64,000 bases of DNA. It comes from Fodinibacter sp963707895. Lineage in GTDB: Bacteria > Actinomycetota > Actinomycetes > Actinomycetales > Dermatophilaceae. Location: positions 434,001 to 498,000 of the forward strand of contig CAVPRS010000010.1 of NCBI GenBank assembly GCA_963707895.1. The letters run 5' to 3'. This document shows, in pieces, positions 1-8,575 of this stretch; position 1 is the first letter of the stretch, and every line of letters starts with the position of its first letter. The notes beneath the pieces were generated by a model. That model made no database searches. It worked only from the letters and a program-made list of their open reading frames with translations, and was not told where the DNA came from. The translations under genes and the position numbers were made by a program.

Positions 1-584
1 GCGACGGCGTCGACGGCATCCGCGCCGGGCCAGCGCTGCTCGGTGACCCGCAGCCGGTCGATGCCGGGGGCGGCGATGCGGCAGTGGTCGATCTCGACGA
101 CGTCGTGCGAACGGTGGCGGCGCAGCCCCGCCCGCCCCTCGCCGTCGACGGCGAACTCCACCCGGGTGCGCCAGTCGAGGCCGTGGTCGTCACCGGGCAC
201 CGGCTCGACGTCGACCTCGAGGTCCAGGTGGGCCAGCCGGCTCAGCTGCTCGCGGACGACCTCGGCCTTGAGGGCGCGCTGTCGGGGCAGGGCCACGTGC
301 TGGAGGTCGCAGCCGCCGCACAGACCCGGCCCGGCGAACGGGCACGGCGGACGCACCCGGTCCGGCGACGGCGTGACGACGCTGACGGCATCCGCACGGA
401 CGAACCGCTCTCCGGCGCCGGTCTCGGTGACCCGAGCGAGCACCCGCTCGCCGGGGATGGTGTGGCGCACGAAGAGGACCTGGCCGTCGTGGCGGGCGAT
501 GCAGTGGCCGCCGTGCGCGATGGCGGTGACGTCGACCTCGACCTCGTCGCCGACCGCGAGCCCGCTGCCGTGGGGCTCGGGCAT
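1..584 (-). CDS. Class I SAM-dependent RNA methyltransferase (TrmA/RumA type), 3' part cut off
   Basis: About 194 N-terminal residues are visible and the C-terminal catalytic half lies outside the window. A TRAM-like RNA-binding domain opens the protein (VGDEVEVDVTAIAHGGHC). Then comes a cysteine cluster, CPFAGPGLCGGC, of the kind that binds an iron-sulfur cluster in the RumA/RlmD family. The family methylates uridine C5 in tRNA or rRNA with SAM; which RNA is modified here cannot be told. The ATG overlaps the stop of the upstream permease by one base (TGATG), which implies translational coupling. The M. tuberculosis counterpart Rv2689c also follows an APC permease. Confidence 0.88.
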   Translation of the reverse strand, partial: MPEPHGSGLAVGDEVEVDVTAIAHGGHCIARHDGQVLFVRHTIPGERVLARVTETGAGERFVRADAVSVVTPSPDRVRPPCPFAGPGLCGGCDLQHVALPRQRALKAEVVREQLSRLAHLDLEVDVEPVPGDDHGLDWRTRVEFAVDGEGRAGLRRHRSHDVVEIDHCRIAAPGIDRLRVTEQRWPGADAVDAV

Positions 585-2593
585 CAGCCCTCGCCGCGGC
601 GGACGTCGCCGACGACCGGGCCGTCGAGCCGGTCCTCGAAGCCTTCGGCGGAGGCCAGCTGCCACGGGACCGACGAGACCATGACCCCCGGCGTGAAGAG
701 CAGGCGGCCCTTGAGCCGAAGCGCACTCTGGTTGTGCAGCACCTGTTCCCACCAGTGCCCGAGGACGTACTCGGGGATGTAGACGACGACGAGGTCGCGC
801 GGGTTGCCCGAGCGGATCGACTTGACGTAGTCGACGATCGGACGGGTGATCTCGCGGAACGGGCTGTCGAGGGCCTTGAGCGGCACGGGGATGTCGCGGC
901 GGTCCCACTCGGCCTGCAGCGCCTTGGTCTCGTCGGCGTCGACGTCGACGGTGAGCGCCTCGAGGATGGAGGGGCGGGTGGCCCGCGCGTAGGCGAGCGC
1001 ACGCAGGGTCGGCTTGTGGATCTTGGACACCAGGACGATGGCGTGCACGCGCGAGGGCAGCAGCTGCTGCTTGGTGTCGCCCTCGTCGACGCGCAGCTCG
1101 TCACGGACCCGGTCGTAGTGCTTGCGGATGCCCATCATCATCACGAAGAGCACCGCCATCGCCGCGATGGCGTAGCCGGCACCGTGGGTGAACTTCGTGA
1201 GCAGGACGACGACCAGGACGGTGCCGCACATCACGGCGCCGATGCCGTTGATGATCCTGCTGCGCAGCATGTGGCTGCGCGCCTGCGGGTTGCGCTCGAC
1301 CGCCAGGTGGCGGGTCCAGTGCCGGACCATGCCGATCTGGCTCAACGTGAACGAGACGAAGACGCCGACGATGTAGAGCTGGATCAGCCGGGTGACCTCG
1401 GCGTTGTAGACCAGCACGAGGGCGGCCGCCGCGGCGGCGAGGATGATGATGCCGTTCGAGAAGGCGAGCCGGTCGCCGCGGGTGTGCAGCTGGCGCGGCA
1501 GGAAGCCGTCGCGGGCGAGGATCGAACCGAGCACCGGGAAGCCGTTGAAGGCGGTGTTCGCGGCGAGGACGAGGATCAGGCCGGTGAAGATCGAGACGAG
1601 CACCACCCCGAGCGGGAAGCCGTCGAACACCGCCTTGGACACCTGGCCCATCACGGTGTCCTGCACGTAGGTGTTGCCGACGGGGACACCGTCGCGGGTG
1701 AGCTGCGTCGAGGGGTTCTCGGCGATCTTGACCCCCGTCCAGCGCGCCAGCGCCACCATCGACAGCAGCATGGTGATCGCGATGGAGCCCATCAGCAGCA
1801 GCGTGGTGGCGGCGTTCTTGCTCTTCGGCTTCTTGAAGGCCGGCACGCCGTTGCTGATCGCCTCGACCCCGGTCAGGGCCGCGCAGCCGGACGAGAAGGC
1901 CCGCAGGAGGAGGAAGACCAGGGCGATGCCGCCGATCGTCTCGTAGCCCGTCTCGGGCTGGAGCGCGAGGTCCCCGCTCGCGGACTGCGGGAGGCTTCCG
2001 TTGAGCTGGCGGTAGAGGCCGAAGAGCGCCATGCCGAGGACCGCCGCCATGAACAGGTACACCGGGACGGCGAAGGCGGCGCCGGACTCCCGGACGCCAC
2101 GCAGGTTCATCGCGGTGAGCAGTGCGATCAGGACGACCGCCAGGGTGGCCTCGTGCCCGCGGATGAAGCCGAACGCGGACGCGGCGTTCTGCACCCCCGA
2201 GGACACCGACACCGCGACGGTCAGGACGTAGTCGACGAGCAGCGCACTGCCCACGGTGAGACCGGCCTTCGGCCCGAGGTTGACGCTGGCCACCTCGTAG
2301 TCGCCGCCGCCCGAGGGGTAGGCGTGCACGTTCTGCCGATAGCTCATGATGACCACGACCATCACGGCGACGACGGCGAGCGCGATCTTCCACGAGCCCG
2401 TCATCGCGAGGGTCCCGCCCGCGAGGCCGAGGGTCAGCAGGATCTCGTCGGGTGCGTAGGCCACGGACGACAGCGCGTCGCTGGCGAAGACGGGCAGCGC
2501 GAGCTTCTTCGGCAGGAGGGTCTCGCCCAGCCGGTCGCTGCGCATCGCGCGGCCGAGGATCACGCGCTTGACGACACGTCCGGGTGAAGGCAC
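584..2593 (-). CDS. APC-superfamily permease, KimA (YdaO)-like putative K+ transporter
   Basis: A membrane protein of about 669 residues with roughly 12 hydrophobic segments and a soluble C-terminal domain of about 170 residues. The N-terminal motif FASDALSSVAYAPDEIL matches the KimA/Rv2690c branch of the amino-acid/polyamine/organocation superfamily; B. subtilis KimA is a high-affinity potassium importer. The divergent neighbours are two TrkA/CeoB-type RCK proteins, which bind NAD(H) and gate potassium transport, so a potassium role is likelier than amino-acid uptake; this is inference. I chose GTG 2593 because a TACAGT box ends seven bases upstream; GTG 2602 or ATG 2617 would lie in or above that box. 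Confidence 0.8.
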   Translation of the reverse strand: MPSPGRVVKRVILGRAMRSDRLGETLLPKKLALPVFASDALSSVAYAPDEILLTLGLAGGTLAMTGSWKIALAVVAVMVVVIMSYRQNVHAYPSGGGDYEVASVNLGPKAGLTVGSALLVDYVLTVAVSVSSGVQNAASAFGFIRGHEATLAVVLIALLTAMNLRGVRESGAAFAVPVYLFMAAVLGMALFGLYRQLNGSLPQSASGDLALQPETGYETIGGIALVFLLLRAFSSGCAALTGVEAISNGVPAFKKPKSKNAATTLLLMGSIAITMLLSMVALARWTGVKIAENPSTQLTRDGVPVGNTYVQDTVMGQVSKAVFDGFPLGVVLVSIFTGLILVLAANTAFNGFPVLGSILARDGFLPRQLHTRGDRLAFSNGIIILAAAAAALVLVYNAEVTRLIQLYIVGVFVSFTLSQIGMVRHWTRHLAVERNPQARSHMLRSRIINGIGAVMCGTVLVVVLLTKFTHGAGYAIAAMAVLFVMMMGIRKHYDRVRDELRVDEGDTKQQLLPSRVHAIVLVSKIHKPTLRALAYARATRPSILEALTVDVDADETKALQAEWDRRDIPVPLKALDSPFREITRPIVDYVKSIRSGNPRDLVVVYIPEYVLGHWWEQVLHNQSALRLKGRLLFTPGVMVSSVPWQLASAEGFEDRLDGPVVGDVRRGEG

Positions 2594-2606
2594 GTCAGAC
2601 ACTGTA
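2594..2606 (-). promoter_or_regulatory. Leaderless-type promoter of the KimA-like permease
   Basis: On the minus strand TACAGT occupies 2606-2601 and is followed by seven bases and then GTG 2593. This spacing puts the transcription start at or next to the start codon. Confidence 0.5.
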
Positions 2607-2670
2607 TGCCGCGGCATCCGGGGTCGCGTACCCGTTCCGGGACACTGTCACCGGGGCCGTGGCGTCGGTG

Positions 2671-2683
2671 TAGCGTCGGCATC
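2671..2683 (+). promoter_or_regulatory. Leaderless-type promoter of the first RCK gene
   Basis: TAGCGT at 2671-2676 lies seven bases before GTG 2684, with no Shine-Dalgarno sequence between. It is divergent from the permease promoter, so both promoters share about 90 bp. Confidence 0.5.
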
Positions 2684-3346
2684 GTGCACTTCGTCATCAT
2701 GGGCTGCGGCCGGGTCGGCGCGTCCCTCTCCCGGGCCATCGAGCACGCCGGGCACGAGGTCGCCGTCATCGACCAGGACGAGTCGGCCTTCCGCCGGCTC
2801 GGCACGACGTTCGAGGGGCGCACCATCACGGGGGTCGGCTTCGACCGCGACACCCTGCGGGCCGCGGGGATCGACCACGCCTACGCCTTCGCCGCCGTCT
2901 CGAGCGGCGACAACTCCAACATCCTCGCGGCGCGCGTCGCGCGCGAGAAGTACGGCGTCGAGCACGTCGTGGCGCGCATCTACGACCCGGGCCGCGCCGA
3001 GATCTACCAGCGGCTCGGCATCCCCACCGTCGCCACGGTGAAGTGGACCAGTGACCAGATGCTGCGGCGTCTGCTCCCCCAGGGCCACGTGCCCGAGTTC
3101 ACCGACCCGTCGGGTCACGTGGTCATCGCCGAGATGCCGGTGTCGAACGGGTGGATCGGCAGGCGGATGGGCGACATCGAGACGGCCACCGGTGGCCGTC
3201 TCGCCTACCTCACCCGGTTGGGCGACGGGATGATCCCCGGCCCCGAGACCGTGTACCAGGAGGGCGACCTCCTCCACATCGCGCTGCGGCGCGAGGACCT
3301 CGCCACCGCGGAGCGCGTCCTCGACGCCGCCCCGCCGGCGCACTGA
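2684..3346 (+). CDS. ceoB: RCK/TrkA-family potassium transport regulator (CeoB-like)
   Basis: A 220-residue cytoplasmic protein. An N-terminal Rossmann RCK_N domain starts immediately (FVIMGCGRVGASLSRAIEHA, a GxGxxG dinucleotide motif). An acidic residue follows strand 2 (VAVIDQDE). An RCK_C domain fills about residues 130-215. Such proteins bind NAD(H) and control K+ channels or transporters. GTG 2684 is preferred over the upstream ATG at 2606 because the Rossmann strand begins right after it and a TAGCGT box lies just ahead. The paralogue ceoC follows after 18 bases. Confidence 0.9.
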   Translation: MHFVIMGCGRVGASLSRAIEHAGHEVAVIDQDESAFRRLGTTFEGRTITGVGFDRDTLRAAGIDHAYAFAAVSSGDNSNILAARVAREKYGVEHVVARIYDPGRAEIYQRLGIPTVATVKWTSDQMLRRLLPQGHVPEFTDPSGHVVIAEMPVSNGWIGRRMGDIETATGGRLAYLTRLGDGMIPGPETVYQEGDLLHIALRREDLATAERVLDAAPPAH

Positions 3347-3364
3347 CCCGAAAGGCCATCCCCC

Positions 3365-4072
3365 ATGCGCGTCGTCATCGCCGGAGCAGGCAGTGTCGGG
3401 CGGTCCATCGCCCGTGAGCTGCTGCGCAACGGTCACCACGTGCTGCTCGTCGACCGCGAGGCCGACGGCGACCGGGTCCAGAAGGTGCCCGACGCGAGCT
3501 GGCTGCAGGCCGACGCCTGCGAGATCGAGGCACTGAGCGAGGCCGGGCTCGCCGAGTGCGACGTCGTGGTGGCCGCCACCGGCGACGACAAGGTCAACCT
3601 GGTGCTCTCGCTGCTGGCCAAGACCGAGTTCGGCGTCCCGCGCACCGTCGCCCGGGTGAACAACCCCAAGAACGAGTGGATGTTCGACGAGGCCTGGGGC
3701 GTCGACGTCGCCGTGTCGACCCCCCGCCTGATGACGGCTCTGGTCGAGGAGGCCGTCAGCGTCGGTGACCTGGTGCGGATCTTCGAGTTCCAGCAGGGCA
3801 AGGCGATGATGGTCGAGATGACGTTGCCGGTCGGCAGCCCGTTCGCCGGGTCGCGCGTCGGCGACGTGCCGTTCCCCGGCAACACGGTGCTCACCGGCAT
3901 CATCCGCGAGGGCCACCCGATCGCGCCGAGCCGCGACGACGCGCTCGAGCCGCTCGACGAGCTGCTCTTCATCACCACGCCCGACGCCGAGGCCGAGCTC
4001 GAGTCCCTGCTCAGCCCCGGTCAGCGGCACAAGCGCGCCACCGACAACGCCGACGAGGACGACGACTCCTGA
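3365..4072 (+). CDS. ceoC: RCK/TrkA-family potassium transport regulator (CeoC-like)
   Basis: A 235-residue paralogue of the preceding gene and probably its dimer partner. The N-terminal Rossmann fold carries the GAGSVGRSIARELL motif, with an acidic residue ending strand 2 (VLLVD). An RCK_C ligand-binding domain follows, and the tail is acidic (DNADEDDDS). ATG 3365 starts directly at the Rossmann strand. The pair corresponds to ceoB/ceoC (Rv2691/Rv2692). No TrkH or Ktr channel subunit is nearby, so the divergent KimA-like permease is the obvious local partner, though this is not demonstrated. Confidence 0.9.
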   Translation: MRVVIAGAGSVGRSIARELLRNGHHVLLVDREADGDRVQKVPDASWLQADACEIEALSEAGLAECDVVVAATGDDKVNLVLSLLAKTEFGVPRTVARVNNPKNEWMFDEAWGVDVAVSTPRLMTALVEEAVSVGDLVRIFEFQQGKAMMVEMTLPVGSPFAGSRVGDVPFPGNTVLTGIIREGHPIAPSRDDALEPLDELLFITTPDAEAELESLLSPGQRHKRATDNADEDDDS

Positions 4073-4142
4073 GCCTCCCGCCCGCGTGCGCGTAGGGTCA
4101 GTGGACGGAGCCGTCCAGGTTCCCTCACGCTGGGAGCACCTC

Positions 4143-4265
4143 ATGGCCGACAAGTCACCTCGACAGCACATGGCCAAGAAGCCGACCAAGTCGATCAAGG
4201 AGAAGCGGGCCGAGAAGCACGCCAAGGCCGACGCGAAGAACCACCTCGACCTCGGGAAGAAGTAG
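4143..4265 (+). CDS. Conserved small lysine-rich protein, 40 residues
   Basis: A 40-codon ORF from ATG 4143 to TAG 4265, preceded by GGGAG at a suitable distance. The product is very basic (KKPTKSIKEKRAEKHAKAD) with no membrane segment or cysteine. Similar short basic proteins are common in actinobacteria and have no known function; RNA or DNA binding is only a guess from charge. A TAGGGT box near 4092 could serve as a leadered promoter. It lies between ceoC and the NYN gene and is easily missed because of its size. Confidence 0.65.
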   Translation: MADKSPRQHMAKKPTKSIKEKRAEKHAKADAKNHLDLGKK

Positions 4266-4402
4266 GACCTGGTCCGGGGCGGACACGGCGAGCCGCTCGT
4301 CGTTCGAGCCGTCGACGACGACTCGGTCTCCGAGCGGAGCCGCCAGCCGCACGACGGTGTCCGTGGTTGCTCGGCCGTAGGCGGCGGTGTGGACGCCACC
4401 CG

Positions 4403-4414
4403 TAGTCTCGGGTC
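4403..4414 (+). promoter_or_regulatory. Leaderless-type promoter of the NYN gene
   Basis: TAGTCT at 4403-4408 is followed by six bases and then ATG 4415. No Shine-Dalgarno sequence fits in between. Confidence 0.5.
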
Positions 4415-4975
4415 ATGAGTGAGGCACCGCGTTCCACCTACGTGCTCATCGACGGCGAGAACATCGACGCCACCCTGGGCACCTCGATCCTCGGCCGGCG
4501 CCCGCGCCCCGAGGAGCGGCCACGGTGGGAGCGCCTGCTCCAGTTCGCCAGGGAGCGGTGGGACCAGCCGGCCCGCGGCCTGTTCTTCCTCGCGGCCAAC
4601 ACCGAGCTGCCGATGACGTTCGTGCAGGCGCTGCTCGCGATCGGCTACACGCCGGTGCCGCTGTCGGGCGGTCCGGGCGAGAAGGTCGTCGACATCGCGA
4701 TCCAGCGCACGCTCGTGGCCCTGCGGGACCGCGAGGACGACGTGCTGCTCGTGAGCAACGACGGCGACTTCGTCGAGCAGATCGGGGACCTCCTCGACGG
4801 CCGTCGGGTCGGGGTGATCGGGTTCACCGAGTTCCGCAACAGCGCCTTCGTCCCCCTCGCCGAGCGCGGGCTGGAGTCGTTCGACCTCGAGTACGACGTG
4901 CAGGCGTTCAACGAGCGGTTGCCGCGGGTGCGGATCATCCCGATCGACGAGTTCGACCCCGCCCAGTTCCTCTGA
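4415..4975 (+). CDS. NYN-domain (PIN-like) putative ribonuclease
   Basis: A 186-residue protein that is essentially one NYN domain, a PIN-like Mg2+-dependent nuclease fold. The acidic residues expected for the active site are visible: D13 in VLIDGENID, D93 in VVDIAIQR and N115/D116/D118 in LLVSNDGDF. The domain usually cleaves RNA; the substrate is unknown. It is monocistronic, preceded by a leaderless-type promoter, and converges on the glutaminase gene with about 19 bases between stops. Confidence 0.85.
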   Translation: MSEAPRSTYVLIDGENIDATLGTSILGRRPRPEERPRWERLLQFARERWDQPARGLFFLAANTELPMTFVQALLAIGYTPVPLSGGPGEKVVDIAIQRTLVALRDREDDVLLVSNDGDFVEQIGDLLDGRRVGVIGFTEFRNSAFVPLAERGLESFDLEYDVQAFNERLPRVRIIPIDEFDPAQFL

Positions 4976-4994
4976 CCGGCAGGGCCCAAGACGG

Positions 4995-6020
4995 TCAGGG
5001 TCGCGGCGCGGGCTCGGACGCGAAGAGGTTGAGCCCCAGTCGTTCTGCGAGGTACTTGGTCACCAGCTGACCCCGCACGCTGTTGCCCGCGGCATCCAGG
5101 GGCGGCGAGAAGGTGGCCAGGCCGCCCTTGCCCGGCGACACCGTGACGATGCCGCCGCTGACGCCGCTCTTGCCCGGCATCCCGATCTCGTAGAGCCAGT
5201 CACCCGACAGCTCGTAGAGGCCGGCGGTGGCCATCACCGCCAGCACCCGGCGGCAGACTCCGGGGATGACGACGACCTCGCCGGTCACCGGGTTCACCCC
5301 GCCGTTGGCCAGCGTGGCCGCCATCACGGCGAGGTCGTGCACCGTCACCTCCAGCGAGCACTGCCGGGTGTAGACGTCGGTGGCCTCGTCGGGGTCGAAG
5401 TAGAGGCGGCCGTAGCTCTGGAGGAGGTGCGCGATCCCCTGGTTGCGCAGGTTGGTGGCCGACTCGGAGGCGTAGACCTCCTCGTTGACGCTGAGCTCGC
5501 GGCCGGCGAAGCGGGACAGTCCGCTGCGCAGGCGCTCCCACTTCTCGTCGGCCGTGTCGCCCGGGACCAGGCTCGTCGTGGCCATCGCGCCGGCGTTGAC
5601 GAGCGGGTTCATCGTCCGGTCGACGTTCAGCTCGACGGCCATCAGCGAGTCGAAGGGGAAACCGGTGCTGTTGACGCCGAGGCGGTGCCGGGCCTCGCCG
5701 TAGCCGATCGCCTCGCAGACCAGCGCGAACACGAAGGGCTTGGACACGCTCTGGATCGAGAACGCCGTGTCGACGTCGCCGATCTCGAACGACCTGCCCC
5801 GGGAGCCGACCACGGAGACCCCGAACCAGTCCGGTGAGGCGCCGGCCAGGACGGGGATGTAGTCGGCAACGGCACCACCGGTGTTCGTGCGGTAGCGCTC
5901 GTACGCCTCCGTGACGACGTCCCGGATCTCCGCCAGGTCGGGGAGCTCTCCGGTGGACACCGGCGGGGGCGTCGACGTCTCGTCGAACGGCAGCCCTTCG
6001 TGCATGGACAACGTGGTCAT
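4995..6020 (-). CDS. glsA: Glutaminase A
   Basis: A 341-residue serine-dependent glutaminase that hydrolyses glutamine to glutamate and ammonia in the cytoplasm. The beta-lactamase-like catalytic pair is in SVSKPF (S91 and K94). Other family blocks are LGVNSTGFPFDS, MNPLVNAGA and MPGKSGVSGGI. ATG 6020 fits the family N-terminus; a longer reading to 6122 adds low-complexity residues that do not look like this family. AAAGGCG precedes the ATG. The length is typical for bacterial GlsA without ankyrin or STAS extensions. Confidence 0.93.
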   Translation of the reverse strand: MTTLSMHEGLPFDETSTPPPVSTGELPDLAEIRDVVTEAYERYRTNTGGAVADYIPVLAGASPDWFGVSVVGSRGRSFEIGDVDTAFSIQSVSKPFVFALVCEAIGYGEARHRLGVNSTGFPFDSLMAVELNVDRTMNPLVNAGAMATTSLVPGDTADEKWERLRSGLSRFAGRELSVNEEVYASESATNLRNQGIAHLLQSYGRLYFDPDEATDVYTRQCSLEVTVHDLAVMAATLANGGVNPVTGEVVVIPGVCRRVLAVMATAGLYELSGDWLYEIGMPGKSGVSGGIVTVSPGKGGLATFSPPLDAAGNSVRGQLVTKYLAERLGLNLFASEPAPRP

Positions 6021-6170
6021 GGCTCGCCTTTGCTGTTCGTTGCGGGCAGCGTACGGCAGTCCGCTCGCAGCCGCCCGGGCCGCCTGGTGCCGCGGGATGG
6101 CGTGTGGCTGCGTCCGGGCCATGGACCCGACGACCGGCCACCCCTCGCGGGACGAACCCCGAGGCGAGCC

Positions 6171-6899
6171 TCAGCTGCTGCCGACCCCGTCGGGACCCTC
6201 GCCGTGCTCCAGGACTCCGGGCCCCTCCCCCGCCTCCAGCGGTGTGTGCCCGGCGACCAGCATCCAGCCCATGACGGCCAGCGACGCCACCCACAGGGGC
6301 CACCCGAGGGCGATCTTGGCCACCCCGAGCCACGCGACCTCGGCCGCGAAGTAGAGCGGGACCATGATCGCGAGCCGCACGGCGTACACACCCACGAGCA
6401 CCCAGGTGAGCCGGGTGCACACCCGCACCATGCCGCGGTCGCGCCGCCAGGCGAACGGGTCCTCCTGGGCGCGCGGGTCACCGGCCCCGACGATGAAACC
6501 CACAGCCGGCCACCGGGTCGCGACCGACACCAGGGTCAGCGCCAGGAAGGCGGCGTTGGTGAGGATGCCGGGCAGGAACGCCGCCTCGGCCCGCCCCGAC
6601 CGCACCGCGAAGAACGCCGCGATCGCCGTGGCGAAGACAGCCCCGGCGACGTGCGACAGCGACGAGTGCTGCACCACGCGGATCACGGCGAGCACGACGG
6701 CCACACCGAGCGCCGCGCCGGCGGCCAGCTTGACGTCCTGCTGCCACGTCCAGAACGCGACGAAGACCACCGTGGGCAGGGCCGTCTCGAGCGAGCCGCG
6801 CCAGCCGCCCAGGGCCGTCGCGAGCCGGTGTCGGATCAGCGCCTCGACCGTCTCGGGCGTCGCCAACGCGGCGACCCCGGGAACCGGTCGGTCACTCAC
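6171..6899 (-). CDS. DUF3159 family membrane protein
   Basis: A 242-residue integral membrane protein with about six hydrophobic segments, matching the DUF3159 family (counterpart Rv2693c). Function unknown. The GTG start overlaps the stop of the OB-fold gene by four bases (GTGA), so it is the last gene of a coupled run DUF3710, OB-fold, DUF3159. The family keeps this order in many actinobacteria, which hints at a shared role, but nothing in the sequence names it. Confidence 0.85.
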   Translation of the reverse strand: MSDRPVPGVAALATPETVEALIRHRLATALGGWRGSLETALPTVVFVAFWTWQQDVKLAAGAALGVAVVLAVIRVVQHSSLSHVAGAVFATAIAAFFAVRSGRAEAAFLPGILTNAAFLALTLVSVATRWPAVGFIVGAGDPRAQEDPFAWRRDRGMVRVCTRLTWVLVGVYAVRLAIMVPLYFAAEVAWLGVAKIALGWPLWVASLAVMGWMLVAGHTPLEAGEGPGVLEHGEGPDGVGSS

Positions 6900-7255
6900 G
6901 TGGTGGGCACGATCTCGTAGGCCGGGTTGAAGATGGTCGGGGTGCCGCGCACCGACGTGACCCGGCCGGTCGCCCGCAGGAAGACCCCGGGCTCGATGCC
7001 GCCGATCGTGCGCCGGCCCACCCAGACCAGGTTGACCGACCCGTTGCCGTCCCACACCTCGGCCACGAGCGCGGGCACGCTGCGCCGCGGCGGCAGGGTG
7101 ACCGTGCGCACCGTGCCGCAGACACAGGCCGGATGCCGCAGGGCGAGGGCCGTGAGGTCGTCACCACCGGCCGTCTCGGACTGCTCGCGCAGCGAGTCCG
7201 CCTGGTGCTCGACCGGCGACTTGGCCAGGTCGTGGAGGCGTTCGCGCAGGCCCAT
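6896..7255 (-). CDS. OB-fold nucleic-acid-binding protein (Rv2694c-like)
   Basis: A 119-residue protein. After a short helical start (MGLRERLHDLAKSP) come five predicted strands of an OB fold (VCGTVRTVTL, PALVAEVWDGNGSVNLVWVG, VFLRATGRVTS). This fold usually binds single-stranded nucleic acid. The start overlaps the DUF3710 stop by one base (TGATG) and the stop overlaps the DUF3159 start, so all three genes are translationally coupled. Confidence 0.82.
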   Translation of the reverse strand: MGLRERLHDLAKSPVEHQADSLREQSETAGGDDLTALALRHPACVCGTVRTVTLPPRRSVPALVAEVWDGNGSVNLVWVGRRTIGGIEPGVFLRATGRVTSVRGTPTIFNPAYEIVPTT

Positions 7256-8022
7256 CAACGCACCTCGGTGATCTCGGGGCCGCGCTGGAAGGGGTCGAGG
7301 GACGTGCGCTCGGCCTCGTCCTCGGCGTCGGCCGCGGCCGCCTCGGCCGCTGCGGCGGCCTCGGCCTCGCGCGGCAGGGCCAGGGGCAGCAGCTCGCGCG
7401 GGGCCATCGGCTCGGTGCCGCGGACGACGACCGCGGCCTTGAAGACCTCGACCAGCGTCGCGGCGGCACTCTCGTCGATGGCAGCCCGGCCGGACAGCAC
7501 CCCGCGCAGGAACCACCGCGGCCCGTCGACGCCCAGGAAGGTGGCGGGCGCGAACACGGTGCGGCCGTCGGGGCCGGCGGACGGCATCCGGGTGCGCAGC
7601 TCGGTACCGACGAGGCCCTCGTGCTCCTCGGCGGTGCCGCCCTGGGACTCGATGGCGGTGGCGATCTCGCCACGGATCTCGTCCCAGAGGCTCCCCGAGC
7701 GCGAGGCCGCGAAGGCCTGCAGCTGAAGCGCGGAGTCCTCGAGCACGGCCGTGGCGGCGTTGACCTGCTGGGTCTCCTGCTCGACCTCGAGGCGCAGCTC
7801 CATGCCGGGCAGGCCACGCATCCAGAGGGCACCCAGGTCGACGCGGCCGTCGCGGCCGTCGACCTCGGTCACGTCGAACGGGCCGTCACTACGGTCGAGC
7901 GCCACGCTGGTGGGCTGCTCGTCGGCCGACACGTCGTCGGCCTCGACCTCGTCGGCCAGGACCTCGGCGTCCGGGTCCGGAGCCGGTCGGTCGGTTCCCT
8001 TGGATCTCTTGAAGATGCTCAC
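7255..8022 (-). CDS. DUF3710 family protein
   Basis: A 255-residue soluble protein: acidic N-terminal tail, conserved core about residues 45-205 (DGRVDLGALWMRGLPGMELR, FLGVDGPRWFLRGVL) and a long Ala/Glu-rich C-terminus that may be coiled or disordered. The family is restricted to actinobacteria and has no assigned function. It follows dut and starts the coupled DUF3710/OB-fold/DUF3159 run. Confidence 0.85.
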   Translation of the reverse strand: MSIFKRSKGTDRPAPDPDAEVLADEVEADDVSADEQPTSVALDRSDGPFDVTEVDGRDGRVDLGALWMRGLPGMELRLEVEQETQQVNAATAVLEDSALQLQAFAASRSGSLWDEIRGEIATAIESQGGTAEEHEGLVGTELRTRMPSAGPDGRTVFAPATFLGVDGPRWFLRGVLSGRAAIDESAAATLVEVFKAAVVVRGTEPMAPRELLPLALPREAEAAAAAEAAAADAEDEAERTSLDPFQRGPEITEVR

Positions 8023-8063
8023 GTCTGCGGTCGTCCTCGAAATGTGGTCTGGTCTGCTGCGGG

Positions 8064-8534
8064 TCAGCCGGGCTCGGCGAGGCCGAACCCTCCGGTGGAC
8101 CCGTGCCCAGTGTCCCCCCGCGCGCTGTCCGGAAGCGAATCCGCCACGTCGAAGTCGGCGTGCAGGTAGTGCTGCACCACCAGCTGCGCGATGCGGTCAC
8201 CGGCCCGCACGGTGAACGGCTCGCGCGGGTCGAGGTTGACCAGGTTGACCAGGATCTCTCCCCGGTAGCCGGAGTCGACCGTGCCGGGGGCGTTGACGAT
8301 CGTCACCCCGTGCCTCGCGGCGAGCCCGGAGCGGGGGTGCACCAGGCCGACGGTCCCGGGCGGCAGGGCCAGGGCGATGCCGGTCGGGACGAGGGCCCGC
8401 TCGCCGGGGGCCAGGGTGACCTCGGCGACGCTGGTCAGGTCGGCCCCGGCGTCGCCGTCGGTGCTGTAGACCGGAACACCCGCGTCCGGGTGCAGTCGAC
8501 GGACTGTCACGGGGACGCGGGCGGCGGTGTTCAC
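8064..8534 (-). CDS. dut: dUTP diphosphatase
   Basis: A 156-residue trimeric-type dUTPase that hydrolyses dUTP to dUMP and pyrophosphate, keeping uracil out of DNA. All five motifs are present: DAGADL, PRSGLA, NAPGTVDSGYRGEI, GDRIAQLVV and the C-terminal STGGFG. GTG 8534 is taken as the start because it directly precedes the first beta strand (VPVTVRRL) and lies outside the upstream DUF4193 gene; a longer reading to 8597 would overlap that gene. Confidence 0.93.
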   Translation of the reverse strand: MNTAARVPVTVRRLHPDAGVPVYSTDGDAGADLTSVAEVTLAPGERALVPTGIALALPPGTVGLVHPRSGLAARHGVTIVNAPGTVDSGYRGEILVNLVNLDPREPFTVRAGDRIAQLVVQHYLHADFDVADSLPDSARGDTGHGSTGGFGLAEPG

Positions 8535-8575
8535 GATGTGCGTCGGTGGGCTGGGTGCGAGGGGGCGCGCGCCGG

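Noticed and set aside
734..2587. A 617-codon open frame opposite the KimA-like permease
   Set aside because: Very rich in Asp, His, Arg and Val with no hydrophobic or domain pattern; it is the antisense of transmembrane segments.
4155..4437. Possible minus-strand genes between ceoC and the NYN gene
   Set aside because: They overlap the small basic protein and the NYN promoter, and have no ribosome-binding site or recognisable domain.
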